Shown: piece after piece, positions 1 to 10,259 of the stretch
Position numbering within the stretch: position 1 is the stretch's first letter
Layout of the letters: the number at the start of each line of letters is the position of its first letter
Assembly: GCF_900106035.1 (NCBI RefSeq)
Contig: NZ_FNUC01000004.1
Location: forward strand, 1,178,001 to 1,242,000
From: Jiangella alba
GTDB taxonomy: Bacteria > Actinomycetota > Actinomycetes > Jiangellales > Jiangellaceae
Length of the DNA: 64,000 nucleotides
Reading direction: 5' to 3'
Notes under the pieces: generated by a model
The model's input: the letters and a program-made list of their open reading frames with translations, nothing else
The model's database searches: none
What the model was told of the DNA's origin: nothing
Translations under genes and position numbers: made by a program

Positions 1-71
1 TGACGGCGCTGCTGTACTGCGACGACTGCCGCCGGATGATCCCGCGCCAGACCATCGACCGGGTGGTGTGA
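1..71 (+). CDS. 3' end of a small element-encoded protein (partial)
   Basis: Only the last 22 codons are visible; the reading frame enters from the left edge and stops with TGA at 69-71. The visible tail contains a CDDC pair followed by a basic stretch, like one half of a zinc ribbon. The stop lies 3 bp before the next start, so it probably belongs to the same tightly packed AICE operon. Function is unknown. Nothing upstream can be seen, so length and family cannot be judged. Confidence 0.5.
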   Translation, partial: TALLYCDDCRRMIPRQTIDRVV

Positions 72-74
72 CCG

Positions 75-287
75 ATGCCCACCCCGCTTGGCAGGACGCG
101 CCGTCCGCGTCTGCACACCCGGCACTGCAACCGCTGCGGCGGCCGTCTCAACGGCGCTGGGATGCCGCTGTACCGGGCCGGGACGCTGTGCCCGGACTGC
201 TGGTGCACCACCCGCGTGGAGCGCTTCGAGGCCAACATGCGCGCCGCCGTGGCCGCCCAGCTCGACGACGAAGGACTGTCCCGATGA
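75..287 (+). CDS. small zinc-ribbon protein of the AICE (70 aa)
   Basis: A 70-residue basic protein with two paired-cysteine motifs, CNRCGG near residue 18 and CPDC near residue 39, followed by CTTR. The spacing fits one treble-clef or zinc-ribbon metal site. It begins 3 bp after the preceding stop, and its TGA overlaps the start of the FtsK-like gene (ATGA), so the three are translationally coupled. Small zinc-ribbon proteins of unknown role often sit between conjugation and replication genes of actinomycete integrative elements. DNA binding or an accessory role in transfer is a guess from context. Confidence 0.65.
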   Translation: MPTPLGRTRRPRLHTRHCNRCGGRLNGAGMPLYRAGTLCPDCWCTTRVERFEANMRAAVAAQLDDEGLSR

Positions 288-1777
288 ACCCCAACACCGC
301 TCTCACCCTCGCCAAGACGCTCCCGCTCGGCTGGATCGGCCGCCACATCCGTGGCACCGCCCACCGTGGCTGGTCCACCGTCCGGTGGCCGTTCCGCCAC
401 CTGATCCTGACCCTCACCATCGTCACAGTGGCCGTCCTTGTGACCGTCGCTGACGGGCCGCTGCTTCTCGCCGCCGCCGTCGCCCCGGTCGCGCTCGGCG
501 TCGTCTGGCATCGGCTGCACCCGCGCTCGTTCGCGCCGATCCGGTCCCGGCTGCTCGGCTCGATCCGTGGCCCGCTGCTGTACCGGTGGCGCTGGCGTCG
601 GCTCTGCCAGGCGTGCGGGCTGACGAAGAAACCCAACCCGAAAGGCGACGAAGAGGCACCGATCCTGGTCCGGGTGCGTGCCGTCCCGGCCGGTGACCAA
701 CTCCACGTCCGGCTGCGGGCCGGGCAGATCCCCGACGACTTCACCCGCCGCGCCGAAGACCTCGCGCACGCCCTATCCGCCCGCGAGGTCCGCGTCACCT
801 CGCCCAAACCGGGCTGGGTGCGGCTGCTCGTCTCCCGCCGCGACGTGCTCGCAGACGGTCTCACCCTGACGACCGTTGCGCCGTCGCTCGACCTGACGCG
901 GGTGCCGTTCGCGGTCGGGGAGGACGGCATGTGGCGGCACCGCTCCTACGCCAACGTCTCCGGCGAGGTCGGCGGGGGCCTACCCGGCTCCGGCAAGACG
1001 GCCGGCGAAACCTCCCTCGTGGCCGGGCTGATGCAAAACCCCGCCGTCCAGTTCGTGGTCATCGACGGCAAGGGCGGTCAGGACTGGGCCTGGATCGCCC
1101 CCCGTGCCTCGATCTACATCGCCGATGACGAGGACTTCACCGTCGTGCGTGACGCGCTCGCCACCGTGGTGCGGGTCGCTCAGCACCGGGTCCGGACCCA
1201 GCGCGAACGTCGCGGCAACTCGAACTACTGGAACCTGCCCATCGTGCCGGAACATCCGTGGCTGGTCGTCATCGTCGATGAGGTCCAGACCTGGACCGAG
1301 GCCCGCGCCATCACCGACAAGGCACAACGCGAGCTGGCCAACGAGATCACCGCGCTCATGGGCCGCCTGGTGAAGAAGTACCGCAGCGCGGGCGTGGTGA
1401 CCCGGTTGTTGACGCAGAAGCCGACCGGCGACACCCTCCCGACCCACATCCGCGACAACACGTCGATCCGGACCGCGTGGCGGGTCAAGTCCCGCGCTGC
1501 CGCCGTCTCCATCCTCGGAGACGACGCCCTCGACGGCACCACCATCACCCCCACCGGGATCAGCGAACTCACACCCGGCGTCGCGGTGGTCGCGGACGAC
1601 AAGGGCAACCTCGAACGCGTCCGCTTCCCCTACGTCCCCGAAGACCTCGCCGAACGCATCGCCACCGACACCGCCCACCACCGCCGCGACCTCCGGACAC
1701 TGCTGCCGCTCGTCACACCCAGCCTCACCCCGGCCGACAGCGACGACCAGGACGACGACAGCGATGTGGCGGCATGA
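284..1777 (+). CDS. FtsK/SpoIIIE-type DNA transfer protein of an AICE (TraB/TraSA-like)
   Basis: A 497-residue protein with one hydrophobic hairpin near residues 45-80 and then a RecA-like FtsK/SpoIIIE motor domain. Walker A is GLPGSGKT with K238, and Walker B is VVIVDEVQ with D332-E333. This is the architecture of the single-protein double-stranded DNA translocases by which actinomycete plasmids and AICEs pass between mycelial cells without a relaxase-based type IV system. I chose ATG 284 because it overlaps the upstream stop; a longer open frame from 68 runs through the zinc-ribbon gene. Its own stop overlaps the next small gene. Unlike the FtsK-like protein at 55.8 kb, its catalytic motifs are intact. 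Confidence 0.85.
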   Translation: MNPNTALTLAKTLPLGWIGRHIRGTAHRGWSTVRWPFRHLILTLTIVTVAVLVTVADGPLLLAAAVAPVALGVVWHRLHPRSFAPIRSRLLGSIRGPLLYRWRWRRLCQACGLTKKPNPKGDEEAPILVRVRAVPAGDQLHVRLRAGQIPDDFTRRAEDLAHALSAREVRVTSPKPGWVRLLVSRRDVLADGLTLTTVAPSLDLTRVPFAVGEDGMWRHRSYANVSGEVGGGLPGSGKTAGETSLVAGLMQNPAVQFVVIDGKGGQDWAWIAPRASIYIADDEDFTVVRDALATVVRVAQHRVRTQRERRGNSNYWNLPIVPEHPWLVVIVDEVQTWTEARAITDKAQRELANEITALMGRLVKKYRSAGVVTRLLTQKPTGDTLPTHIRDNTSIRTAWRVKSRAAAVSILGDDALDGTTITPTGISELTPGVAVVADDKGNLERVRFPYVPEDLAERIATDTAHHRRDLRTLLPLVTPSLTPADSDDQDDDSDVAA

Positions 1778-1926
1778 CCGGGCGCGCCTCGCTCACCTGC
1801 CGCCGCTGCGGTCACCGCCTCGATCCCATCCTGGCTCGCCTCGGTGTGCACGTGATCTGCTGCGACCCCGCCTGCCAGCAGTGGCCGTGCGACGGTACCC
1901 ACCTCGACAGTCAGGTCGCGGCATGA
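1774..1926 (+). CDS. 50-aa zinc-ribbon protein
   Basis: A short ORF linked by ATGA overlaps to the genes on both sides: its ATG at 1774 overlaps the FtsK-like stop, and its TGA overlaps the ATG at 1923 of the replication gene. It encodes CRRCGHRL near residue 9, a CC pair at 29-30 and CQQWPC at residues 34-39, enough for at least one zinc site. It resembles the 70-residue protein upstream in style but not closely in sequence. A role as an accessory to the replication initiator is inferred from the coupling only. Confidence 0.6.
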   Translation: MTGRASLTCRRCGHRLDPILARLGVHVICCDPACQQWPCDGTHLDSQVAA

Positions 1927-3341
1927 CCTCGACCTCCACGGTGCACGCCCTCGACGTGGACCAGCTCGCCGCCCGCATCTCGGTGTCGCGCGCTGAGCAG
2001 TCCACCCGGGGGTGCTCGAACCCGATCCGGCTGCAAGGCTCGTCGGTGCATGTCGACGCCGCGACGGGTGAGGTCGTCGGCACCTACTCGTCCGACGACG
2101 AACCGGACGGGCACACCTACGTCCGGTGCGGGAACCGGCGCGAGGCCGTCTGCCCGTCCTGCTCGCGGGAGTACAAGGGCGACGCCTGGCACATCCTCAT
2201 GTGCGGGCTTGCTGGTGGCCTCGGCGTTCCCGAGTCGGTGCGCACCCACCCCAGCGTGTTCGTCACCCTCACCGCACCCAGCTTCGGCCCCGTCCACCGC
2301 GCCACCGGTAAGAAGGGCCACGGTAAGAAGGCACCGTGTCGGGCACGCCGCGACCGGCCCGTGTGCCCGCACGGACGACCGCTTTCGTGCACCCGCCGCC
2401 ACACCGACGACGACCGGTTCGTCGGGCAGCCGCTGTGCCGGGACTGCTACGACTACACCGCCCACGTGATTTGGCAGTGGCACGCGCCCGAACTCTGGCG
2501 CCGGACCACGATCGCCCTTCGCCGCCAGCTCGCCCGCGCGGTCGGCATGACGGTCAAGGACTTCCGCGATCTCGCCCGGCTCTCCTACACGAAGGTGACC
2601 GAGTTCCAGGCCAGGGGAGCGGTGCACTTCCACGCCGTCATCCGCCTCGACGGCCCGGCCGGACCCGACACACCGCCACTGCTCGACCTGAGCGCCGCCG
2701 ACATCACCGCCGCTGTCCGCGCCGCCGCCGACCACGTCTACGCCGACGCCGCGACACCTGACGGCGGCACGCTGCGGTTGCGGTGGGGTGCCCAGCTCGA
2801 CACCCGCACCATCACCCACGGCGCTGGCCGCGACGACAGCGAGGGTCCGGCACACCCGGAGATGGTCGGCGCGTACCTGTCCAAGTACCTGACCAAGTCC
2901 ACGGAGGAGTTCGGGCTGCCCACCACCGGCCGCGTCCGCTCCGCCAGTGATGCCCGCCACGCCGGGGCCACCGACCACGCCTGCCGGATCATCGCCGCCG
3001 CCGCACGCCTCGTCACCGTTCACGAGGACTACCGGCCCATCGCCCGCCGCCTCGCGACGCTCGGCTACCGGGGCCACCCCATCACCAAGAGCCGCGCCTA
3101 CTCCGTCACCTTCGGGTCCCGCCGCGCCGCCCGCCGCACCTGGCGACGCCGCCGCGCCCACCTCGAGCCCGATGCCGTCGTGCGGGACGTGCTCGACCTC
3201 GACCCCGCCACCGACGACCAGGTCGACGCCGTCATCACCCTCGGCTCCTGGACCTACGCCGGACGCGGCTACCTCACCGACTTCGACGCCGCCAACGCCG
3301 TCCGCACCCACACCCTGACCCGCATCCGACGCGCGCAGTAA
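1923..3341 (+). CDS. repSA: RepSA-type HUH replication initiator of the AICE
   Basis: A 472-residue protein with the marks of the RepSA/pSAM2 initiator family, which nicks and re-ligates the excised circle for rolling-circle replication. An N-terminal cysteine cluster (RCGNRREAVCPSC, about residues 69-81) and a second one (CRDCYDY) look metal-binding. The HUH motif is HFH at residues 235-237, inside GAVHFHAVIR. A candidate catalytic Tyr lies in YLSKYLTK (Y318 or Y322). ATG 1923 is supported by the overlap with the preceding stop. The C-terminal third is basic and Arg-rich. The family call is strong; which Tyr is catalytic is inference. Confidence 0.85.
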   Translation: MTSTSTVHALDVDQLAARISVSRAEQSTRGCSNPIRLQGSSVHVDAATGEVVGTYSSDDEPDGHTYVRCGNRREAVCPSCSREYKGDAWHILMCGLAGGLGVPESVRTHPSVFVTLTAPSFGPVHRATGKKGHGKKAPCRARRDRPVCPHGRPLSCTRRHTDDDRFVGQPLCRDCYDYTAHVIWQWHAPELWRRTTIALRRQLARAVGMTVKDFRDLARLSYTKVTEFQARGAVHFHAVIRLDGPAGPDTPPLLDLSAADITAAVRAAADHVYADAATPDGGTLRLRWGAQLDTRTITHGAGRDDSEGPAHPEMVGAYLSKYLTKSTEEFGLPTTGRVRSASDARHAGATDHACRIIAAAARLVTVHEDYRPIARRLATLGYRGHPITKSRAYSVTFGSRRAARRTWRRRRAHLEPDAVVRDVLDLDPATDDQVDAVITLGSWTYAGRGYLTDFDAANAVRTHTLTRIRRAQ

Positions 3342-3425
3342 ATCCTTCGACCGCGGCTGCCGGATTCGCCCGCTGGCCAGCTGCTCCCACAGGAAATCTT
3401 CCGGCCCTCAACCTTGGAGGACATC

Positions 3426-3641
3426 ATGTCTGTGCAGGCAGACCGACTGCTCACTGTCGATGAGGCCGCCGAAGTACTCGGCACCACCGTCCGCTTCCCT
3501 CGCCGCCTCATCGCCGAGCGCCGCATCCGCTTCGTTCGGGTCGGCCGCCACGTGCGTATCCCGGCCTCGGTGCTCGCGGCCTTCATCGCTGCTGGGACCG
3601 TCGAGCCACTGACGCCCGGTTGGTCGCGGCGGGCAGCCTGA
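3426..3641 (+). CDS. xis: excisionase-like helix-turn-helix protein (Xis)
   Basis: A 71-residue protein with the HTH_17/MerR-like winged-helix pattern LLTVDEAAEVLGTT followed by IRFVRVGRHVRIP, the usual fold of excisionases and directionality factors. GGAGG at 3415-3419 precedes ATG 3426. Its TGA shares one base with the integrase ATG, a standard xis-int arrangement. An 84-bp gap separates it from repSA and may hold the excision-module promoter. The protein would shift the integrase towards excision and may also repress; neither can be read from sequence. Confidence 0.8.
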   Translation: MSVQADRLLTVDEAAEVLGTTVRFPRRLIAERRIRFVRVGRHVRIPASVLAAFIAAGTVEPLTPGWSRRAA

Positions 3642-4762
3642 TGCCGCGCCGCCGCTCCTTCGGCAGCATCCGCAAGCTGCCGTCCGGGAAGTACCAAGCC
3701 CGCTACCGCGACCGTGACGGGCAGATGATCAACGGGCCGCAACCGTTCGACCGCAAGGGCGATGCTGAGCTGTTCCTAGCCGATGTCCAGGCATCGATGG
3801 CCCGTGGGGACTGGATCGACCCGGAGGCAGGCAAGGTCACCCTCCGCGACTACGGAACGGCTTGGCTCGCCCAACGTTCCGACCTCGCCCGGAGGACGCA
3901 CGAGCGGTACGAGGGCGCGTTTCGGCTCCATGTCTGCCCCACGCTGGGCGGCAAGCCGCTGAAGGAGATCACCCCGGAGGTTGTGCGGATCTGGCACTCG
4001 GGGCTGCTGGCGGCTGGTACGCCGTGGCCCACGGTTGCCAAGGCATACCGAGTGCTGCGGGCGATCATGACGACTGCCGTCGACGACGAGCGCATCCGCC
4101 GCAACCCGTGCAAGATCAAGGGTGCTGGGGATGATCGCAGCCCGGAGCGGGAGGTGCTGAGCGTCGATGAGGTCGAGGCCGTCATGTCAAAGATCGACCA
4201 GCGCTACCAGGTGATGGTCCTGCTCGCCGCGTTCACGACGTTGCGCCTCGGGGAGCTGGCCGCGCTGCGCCGACGCGACATCGACCTCGTGGGCGGCTGG
4301 GTGCACGTCCGTCGTGCGCAAGCTGAGCTGGACACCGGCGAACTGATCATCAAAGCGCCCAAGTCCGACGCAGGCGTGCGCAAAGTCGGCATCCCCACGG
4401 ATCTGATCCCGTCGCTGCGCTGGCACCTGGACACCTACTCCGAGCCTGACCGCAACGGTCGCGTGTTCGTCGGTCCCAAGGGTGGCTACGTGCGTCGGCA
4501 GAACTTCCGCCGCCTGTGGGTCAAGGCGCTGACGGCGGCAGGGCTGACAGACGTTCACTTCCACGACCTCCGGCACACCGGCAACACCTTGGCCGCTGCG
4601 GCTGGCGCGAACCTTCGGGAGCTGATGGAACGGATGGGCCACACCAGCACCCGTGCCGCCGTCATCTACCAGCACGCCGCCAAGGGCCGCGACCGTGAGA
4701 TCGCGGACGGCCTGAACGTCCACATCGGCGGGAAGATGAAGCTTCCGGGGGTGGCCTCGTGA
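3641..4762 (+). CDS. int: tyrosine site-specific integrase of the AICE
   Basis: A 373-residue phage-type tyrosine recombinase. The N-terminus has the beta-strand arm-binding pattern (SIRKLPSGKYQARYRD), followed by a SAM-like core-binding domain around residues 75-165. Catalytic residues are R202 (TLRLGEL), H308-x-x-R311-H312 (HDLRH), H334 (MGHT) and Y343 (VIYQH), all present. ATG 3641 overlaps the xis stop by one base. The gene ends 79 bp from the 3' end of tRNA-Ala and points at it, as expected when the tRNA 3' end is the attachment site. Confidence 0.92.
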   Translation: MPRRRSFGSIRKLPSGKYQARYRDRDGQMINGPQPFDRKGDAELFLADVQASMARGDWIDPEAGKVTLRDYGTAWLAQRSDLARRTHERYEGAFRLHVCPTLGGKPLKEITPEVVRIWHSGLLAAGTPWPTVAKAYRVLRAIMTTAVDDERIRRNPCKIKGAGDDRSPEREVLSVDEVEAVMSKIDQRYQVMVLLAAFTTLRLGELAALRRRDIDLVGGWVHVRRAQAELDTGELIIKAPKSDAGVRKVGIPTDLIPSLRWHLDTYSEPDRNGRVFVGPKGGYVRRQNFRRLWVKALTAAGLTDVHFHDLRHTGNTLAAAAGANLRELMERMGHTSTRAAVIYQHAAKGRDREIADGLNVHIGGKMKLPGVAS

Positions 4763-4841
4763 CCGGCGAAACCGGGGGACTGTGGCACGTTCGTGGCATG
4801 TCGTGCCGCTCGACGAGGGCTGCTGGTGGTGTTTGCGCTGG

Positions 4842-4890
4842 TGGAGACGAGGGGAATCGAACCCCTAACCCCCGCCTTGCAAAGGCGGTG
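4842..4890. other. probable attachment site within the tRNA-Ala 3' half
   Basis: Inferred attachment region covering the acceptor 3' strand, T arm and part of the anticodon arm of tRNA-Ala. The integrase gene ends just to the left. Between them, at 4782-4813, GTGGCAC/GTGGCAT direct repeats and an interrupted GGCACG...CGTGCC inverted repeat could be integrase arm sites. An identical copy of the tRNA 3' end should mark the other boundary outside this window. Confidence 0.45.
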
Positions 4891-4914
4891 CTCTGCCAAT
4901 TGAGCTACGTCCCC
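4842..4914 (-). tRNA. tRNA-Ala (anticodon UGC)
   Basis: The reverse complement folds as a 73-nt cloverleaf. The acceptor stem GGGGACG/CGTCTCC carries the G3-U70 wobble that identifies alanine tRNAs. The anticodon arm CCGCC-TTTGCAA-GGCGG gives anticodon TGC, and the T arm has GGTTCGATTCC. The terminal CCA is not encoded. It pairs with tRNA-Ile 1.5 kb away, as is usual downstream of gyrA in actinobacteria. Its 3' end faces the AICE integrase. Confidence 0.95.
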
Positions 4915-5074
4915 GCTGGTGCGGAGCGGCCACCGCACCGAGGGCGCAGGGCCGGACCGCGCCAGCAACCATAGCGCGTCACCGCGTTGTACAGCGAATT
5001 CATGCCCGAACCCGGGCGGCCACGCAGACCTCGCCGCGAACGGGCGAGGGCTCACGTGGCCGTCGGTGGGTGGG

Positions 5075-5215
5075 TCAGCGCGGGTCGGCGGGCGGGATCG
5101 GATCCGTAGCCTCAGCCCACAGGTCCTGCTCGGCCCGTCCGGACTGGTAACGGCGGTAGCCGAGGTACCCCACCACAGCCACGACCGCTCCGAACAGGAT
5201 CTTCTTGTTGAACAC
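5075..5215 (-). CDS. DLW-39 family micro-protein
   Basis: A 46-residue protein with one N-terminal membrane segment (ILFGAVVAVVGYLGY, residues 6-20), a basic patch, and the acidic motif AEQDLWAEATDP that defines the DLW-39 family. The family is encoded next to tRNA-Ala near gyrA in many actinobacteria; its function is not known. I start at GTG 5215, with GGAGG 9 bp upstream. A longer open frame to 5299 has no ribosome site and extends past the usual family length of about 40 residues. The conserved position supports a real gene. Confidence 0.8.
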   Translation of the reverse strand: MFNKKILFGAVVAVVGYLGYRRYQSGRAEQDLWAEATDPIPPADPR

Positions 5216-5300
5216 GATGGTCCGCCTCCAGACGGTGGTCGACTCTCGTGTGAGGTTAACGCAGAGATCCCGGCGGCAGCAGGGCGACATCGGAATCACG

Positions 5301-5831
5301 TCACTCCAGCATGCGCTCCATCCGCATGATCTCGGCCTGCTGCGCGTCGACGATCTCCTCGGCCAGCTCGCGTGCCTCGGGATCGATGCCGTCGTCGAGC
5401 TGGGTCTCGGCCATGTCGACGGCGCCCTCGTGGTGCTCGATCATCATGGTCAGCCACATCCGCTCGAACTCGGCGCCGGTGGCGGCGCCCAGCGCGGCGA
5501 GGTCGTCCTCGGTGAGCATTCCGGCCATCTCGTGCGCGTGACCGCCCTCCAGCGGTGGCGGTACGAAGCCCCAGCGGTCGAGCATCGCGGTCATCTGGTC
5601 GATCTCCGGCTGCTGGGCGCCGGCGATGGCGGCGGCCAGCTCGACCAGCTCCGGACTGACGCCGTCGGCCGGCAGCATGGCGGCCATCTCGACGGCCTGG
5701 GCGTGGTGCGGAATCATCTGCCGGGCGAAGTCGACGTCGGCGGGGGTGAACTCCTCGTCGTCGCCGGACGAGCCGCAGCCGGCCAGGACGACGAGGGCGA
5801 GGGCGGGCAGGGCGAGGCGCCTGCGGTGCAT
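5301..5831 (-). CDS. DUF305-domain lipoprotein
   Basis: A 176-residue exported lipoprotein. The signal peptide ends in LAG-C with the lipidated Cys at residue 19. The mature part has the two ferritin-like DUF305 signatures, FARQMIPHHAQAVEMA and the related MMIEHHEGAVDMAE, with paired His-His and downstream Met residues that could bind metal. DUF305 proteins are often found near copper-handling genes. The start is ATG 5831, directly before the Arg-rich signal n-region. Its neighbour upstream on the same strand is a small membrane protein 56 bp away, suggesting a two-gene unit. Confidence 0.85.
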   Translation of the reverse strand: MHRRRLALPALALVVLAGCGSSGDDEEFTPADVDFARQMIPHHAQAVEMAAMLPADGVSPELVELAAAIAGAQQPEIDQMTAMLDRWGFVPPPLEGGHAHEMAGMLTEDDLAALGAATGAEFERMWLTMMIEHHEGAVDMAETQLDDGIDPEARELAEEIVDAQQAEIMRMERMLE

Positions 5832-5887
5832 GGGAAGTGGTCCCTTCAGGGGTGCGTGGACGGTGGCCTGGGGCGACGCCCCGGGCG

Positions 5888-6235
5888 TCACGTCCGCTGT
5901 ACGCACAGGGACGTCAGCAGCGCGGCACCGTGCGGACGCGGCGGCGGCCGCGCCCAACGCGTCCACCCGGCCACGAACGCGTCGCGGGGCCGCCCCACGA
6001 CGTCGGGGAGCCGAGCCGCTCGCAGCCGGCCGGCCAGCACCAGCGCGGCCGCCGTCAGCACGGCCAGGCACAGGTGCGCGAGCCCATGCCCCGACGGCGA
6101 CGGCTCGTGCTCGGCGTGGGCGGCGGCCGCCGTGGCCTCGCGCCCGTCGGTATGACCGGCGCCGGCGACGTGGTGCATGGCCACGAGGCCGAGCAGCAGC
6201 GCGGCCAGCACCAGCAGCCGCGACACCGTCCTCAC
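5888..6235 (-). CDS. small membrane protein, DUF6153-like
   Basis: A 115-residue protein starting at GTG 6235, with an N-terminal membrane segment (RLLVLAALLLGLVAMHHV), a His-rich loop (MHH, GAGHTDG, HAEHE) and a second segment near residues 52-70. The pattern of a TM segment ending in MHH, followed by His/Asp-rich residues, resembles DUF6153 proteins, which I recall lying beside DUF305 genes. This assignment rests on pattern alone. It lies upstream of the DUF305 lipoprotein on the same strand. His and Met residues in both products suggest copper or other metal handling, which is inference. Confidence 0.55.
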   Translation of the reverse strand: MRTVSRLLVLAALLLGLVAMHHVAGAGHTDGREATAAAAHAEHEPSPSGHGLAHLCLAVLTAAALVLAGRLRAARLPDVVGRPRDAFVAGWTRWARPPPRPHGAALLTSLCVQRT

Positions 6236-6343
6236 GGCCACCGAGCCTACCGGGACGCCCCGGACGGCGGACCCGCCGCGACCCACCAGACCGTGGGCGC
6301 TACGGCATGCCGATCCACCACGGCGAGTGGGTGATGAGGGCAC

Positions 6344-6377
6344 GAGAAAGCCCCTACCGCGGTAGTCGATAGGGGCT
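6344..6377 (-). terminator. intrinsic terminator of tRNA-Ile
   Basis: An 8-bp perfect stem (AGCCCCTA / TAGGGGCT at 6349-6356 and 6370-6377) has a 13-nt loop and is followed on the minus strand by TTTCTCG. It lies 10 bp beyond the tRNA-Ile 3' end, the expected place for its rho-independent terminator. Confidence 0.75.
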
Positions 6378-6387
6378 CTGAAGTGGG

Positions 6388-6461
6388 TGGGCCTAACAGG
6401 ACTTGAACCTGTGACCTCTTCCTTATCAGGGAAGCGCTCTAACCGTCTGAGCTATAGGCCC
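6388..6461 (-). tRNA. tRNA-Ile (anticodon GAU)
   Basis: The reverse complement forms a 74-nt cloverleaf: acceptor stem GGGCCTA/TAGGCCC, D arm AGCTCAGACGGTTAGAGC, anticodon arm TTCC-CTGATAA-GGAA with anticodon GAT, T arm CAGGTTCAAGTCCTG and discriminator A. CCA is not encoded. It lies directly after the gyrA-DUF3566 unit, the conserved actinobacterial position. Confidence 0.95.
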
Positions 6462-6548
6462 GGGAATCTCGCACCGAGTGCGCCGCGCCAGCGTACCTCA
6501 CCGTCGGCGGCCAACCCAAACCGGCTGACCGCCGCCGCGAGCGCCGGA

Positions 6549-7606
6549 TCAGTCGTCCTCGGCGAGGGTCAGCTCGAGGCCGCCGAGCAGGCTGGCGGAG
6601 AGGTTGTACAGGAACGCGCCCAGCGTGGCCAGCGCCGTCAGCAGCACGACGTCGACCACCGCGATGAGGGTGGTGAAGCCGAGCACCCGGGACAGCTCGA
6701 CGTACTGGTTGATGTCGATGCCGGAGTTGCTGTCGGAGGCCGTCATGTCGGTGACGATCTCGTCGATCGAGCTGAACACGCCGGCGGCGTCGAGGACGGA
6801 CCAGAGCACGGCGACCGCGACGAACATGGTGATGCCGAGCGCCACCGACAGCAGGAACGCCGTCTTCATGACCGACCAGGGGTCGACCCGCAGCAGGCGC
6901 AGACGGGCCTTGCGGACCCGGCCGGGACGGCGCGAGCTGGTGGACCGCGACGTGGCGGCGGAGGCGGCCGACTTGGCCGAGCCGGACGTGCGCGGCGTGG
7001 CCGGCGGAACCGCCTCGAGGCTGGCCTGGGTGTCGGCGGCGAGGTCGGACGGCGGCACGGGCGCGGCCGGGACGGGGCCGGGCGGCGTGCCGGGAGCAGC
7101 CGGAAACGCCGCCGGAGCGGCGGCGTTCTGCTTGGCCACCAGCGACGGCGGCGGCACCGGCCCGTTCGGCGTGGCGGCCGGGCCACCGTTGGGCGAGCTC
7201 GGCCCGGTGGGCCGCTTGCCGTTGCCCTGCGGCTGCCCGCCACGCTGGCCGTTGCCGTTCTGGGGACCGCCGTTCTGCGGGCCGCCGTTCTGCGCGGGCT
7301 GCTCGGCCGGCCGGGACCACGGGTTCTGCGTGGCGTCGCCGACGGAGCGCGGCGTGGTGTCCTCGCGGGAGCGGTTGCGCGTGGCGACGCGAGCGGCGGC
7401 AGCGCCGCGCGGCTGCTGCCCGCCACCCTGCTGCCGGCGGTTGTCGACCGCGGGGTCGGCGTCGCGCTGCCCGTTGGGGGACCCGTTGTCACCGGGTGCC
7501 CCGGGCTTCGCGCCGTTGGCCTGCTGGTCCTGCCGGTCCGCAGGAGGCGCGTTCTTCTTACGCGCGTCCTGGTCGGACCCTGGACGCCCGGTCGCGCCGC
7601 TGCTCG

Positions 7607-7610
<4 letters not shown>
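6549..7610 (-). CDS. DUF3566 transmembrane protein downstream of gyrA
   Basis: A 353-residue protein with a long disordered N-terminal half rich in Pro, Gly, Asn and Gln (residues 1-225, with [12 protein letters not shown] repeats). The C-terminal DUF3566 domain is marked by [17 protein letters not shown], and membrane segments lie around residues 252-275 and 315-340. It starts at GTG 7610, overlapping the gyrA stop as GTGA, so it is translationally coupled to gyrase. This gyrA-DUF3566-tRNA order is conserved in actinobacteria. The molecular role is unknown, although the mycobacterial homologue is studied as a cell-division-associated membrane protein (from memory). The N-terminal tail is the variable part. 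Confidence 0.88.
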
Positions 7611-10156
<2,546 letters not shown>

Positions 10157-10259
10157 GAGTGGTTCCTCCAGGTGCGACCTGCCGGCCACACGTCAGATAT
10201 GACGCGCGAGACAGGCCCACGGTTGTCTTCGTCCCCGTTGTGTTTCATGTCCGGCGCGA

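Larger units (their letters stand above)
1..4890 (+). mobile_element. integrase-proximal end of an AICE inserted at tRNA-Ala(UGC)
   Basis: The gene order FtsK-like transfer protein, zinc ribbon, RepSA, Xis, Int, tRNA 3' end is the canonical layout of actinomycete integrative and conjugative elements such as pSAM2. The left part of the element (regulators, spread genes, second attachment site) lies outside the window. The right boundary is placed within the tRNA-Ala 3' half because integrases of this class recombine there; the exact core cannot be fixed without the other end. Catalytic motifs of transfer, replication and integration proteins are intact, so it could be functional. Confidence 0.8.
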
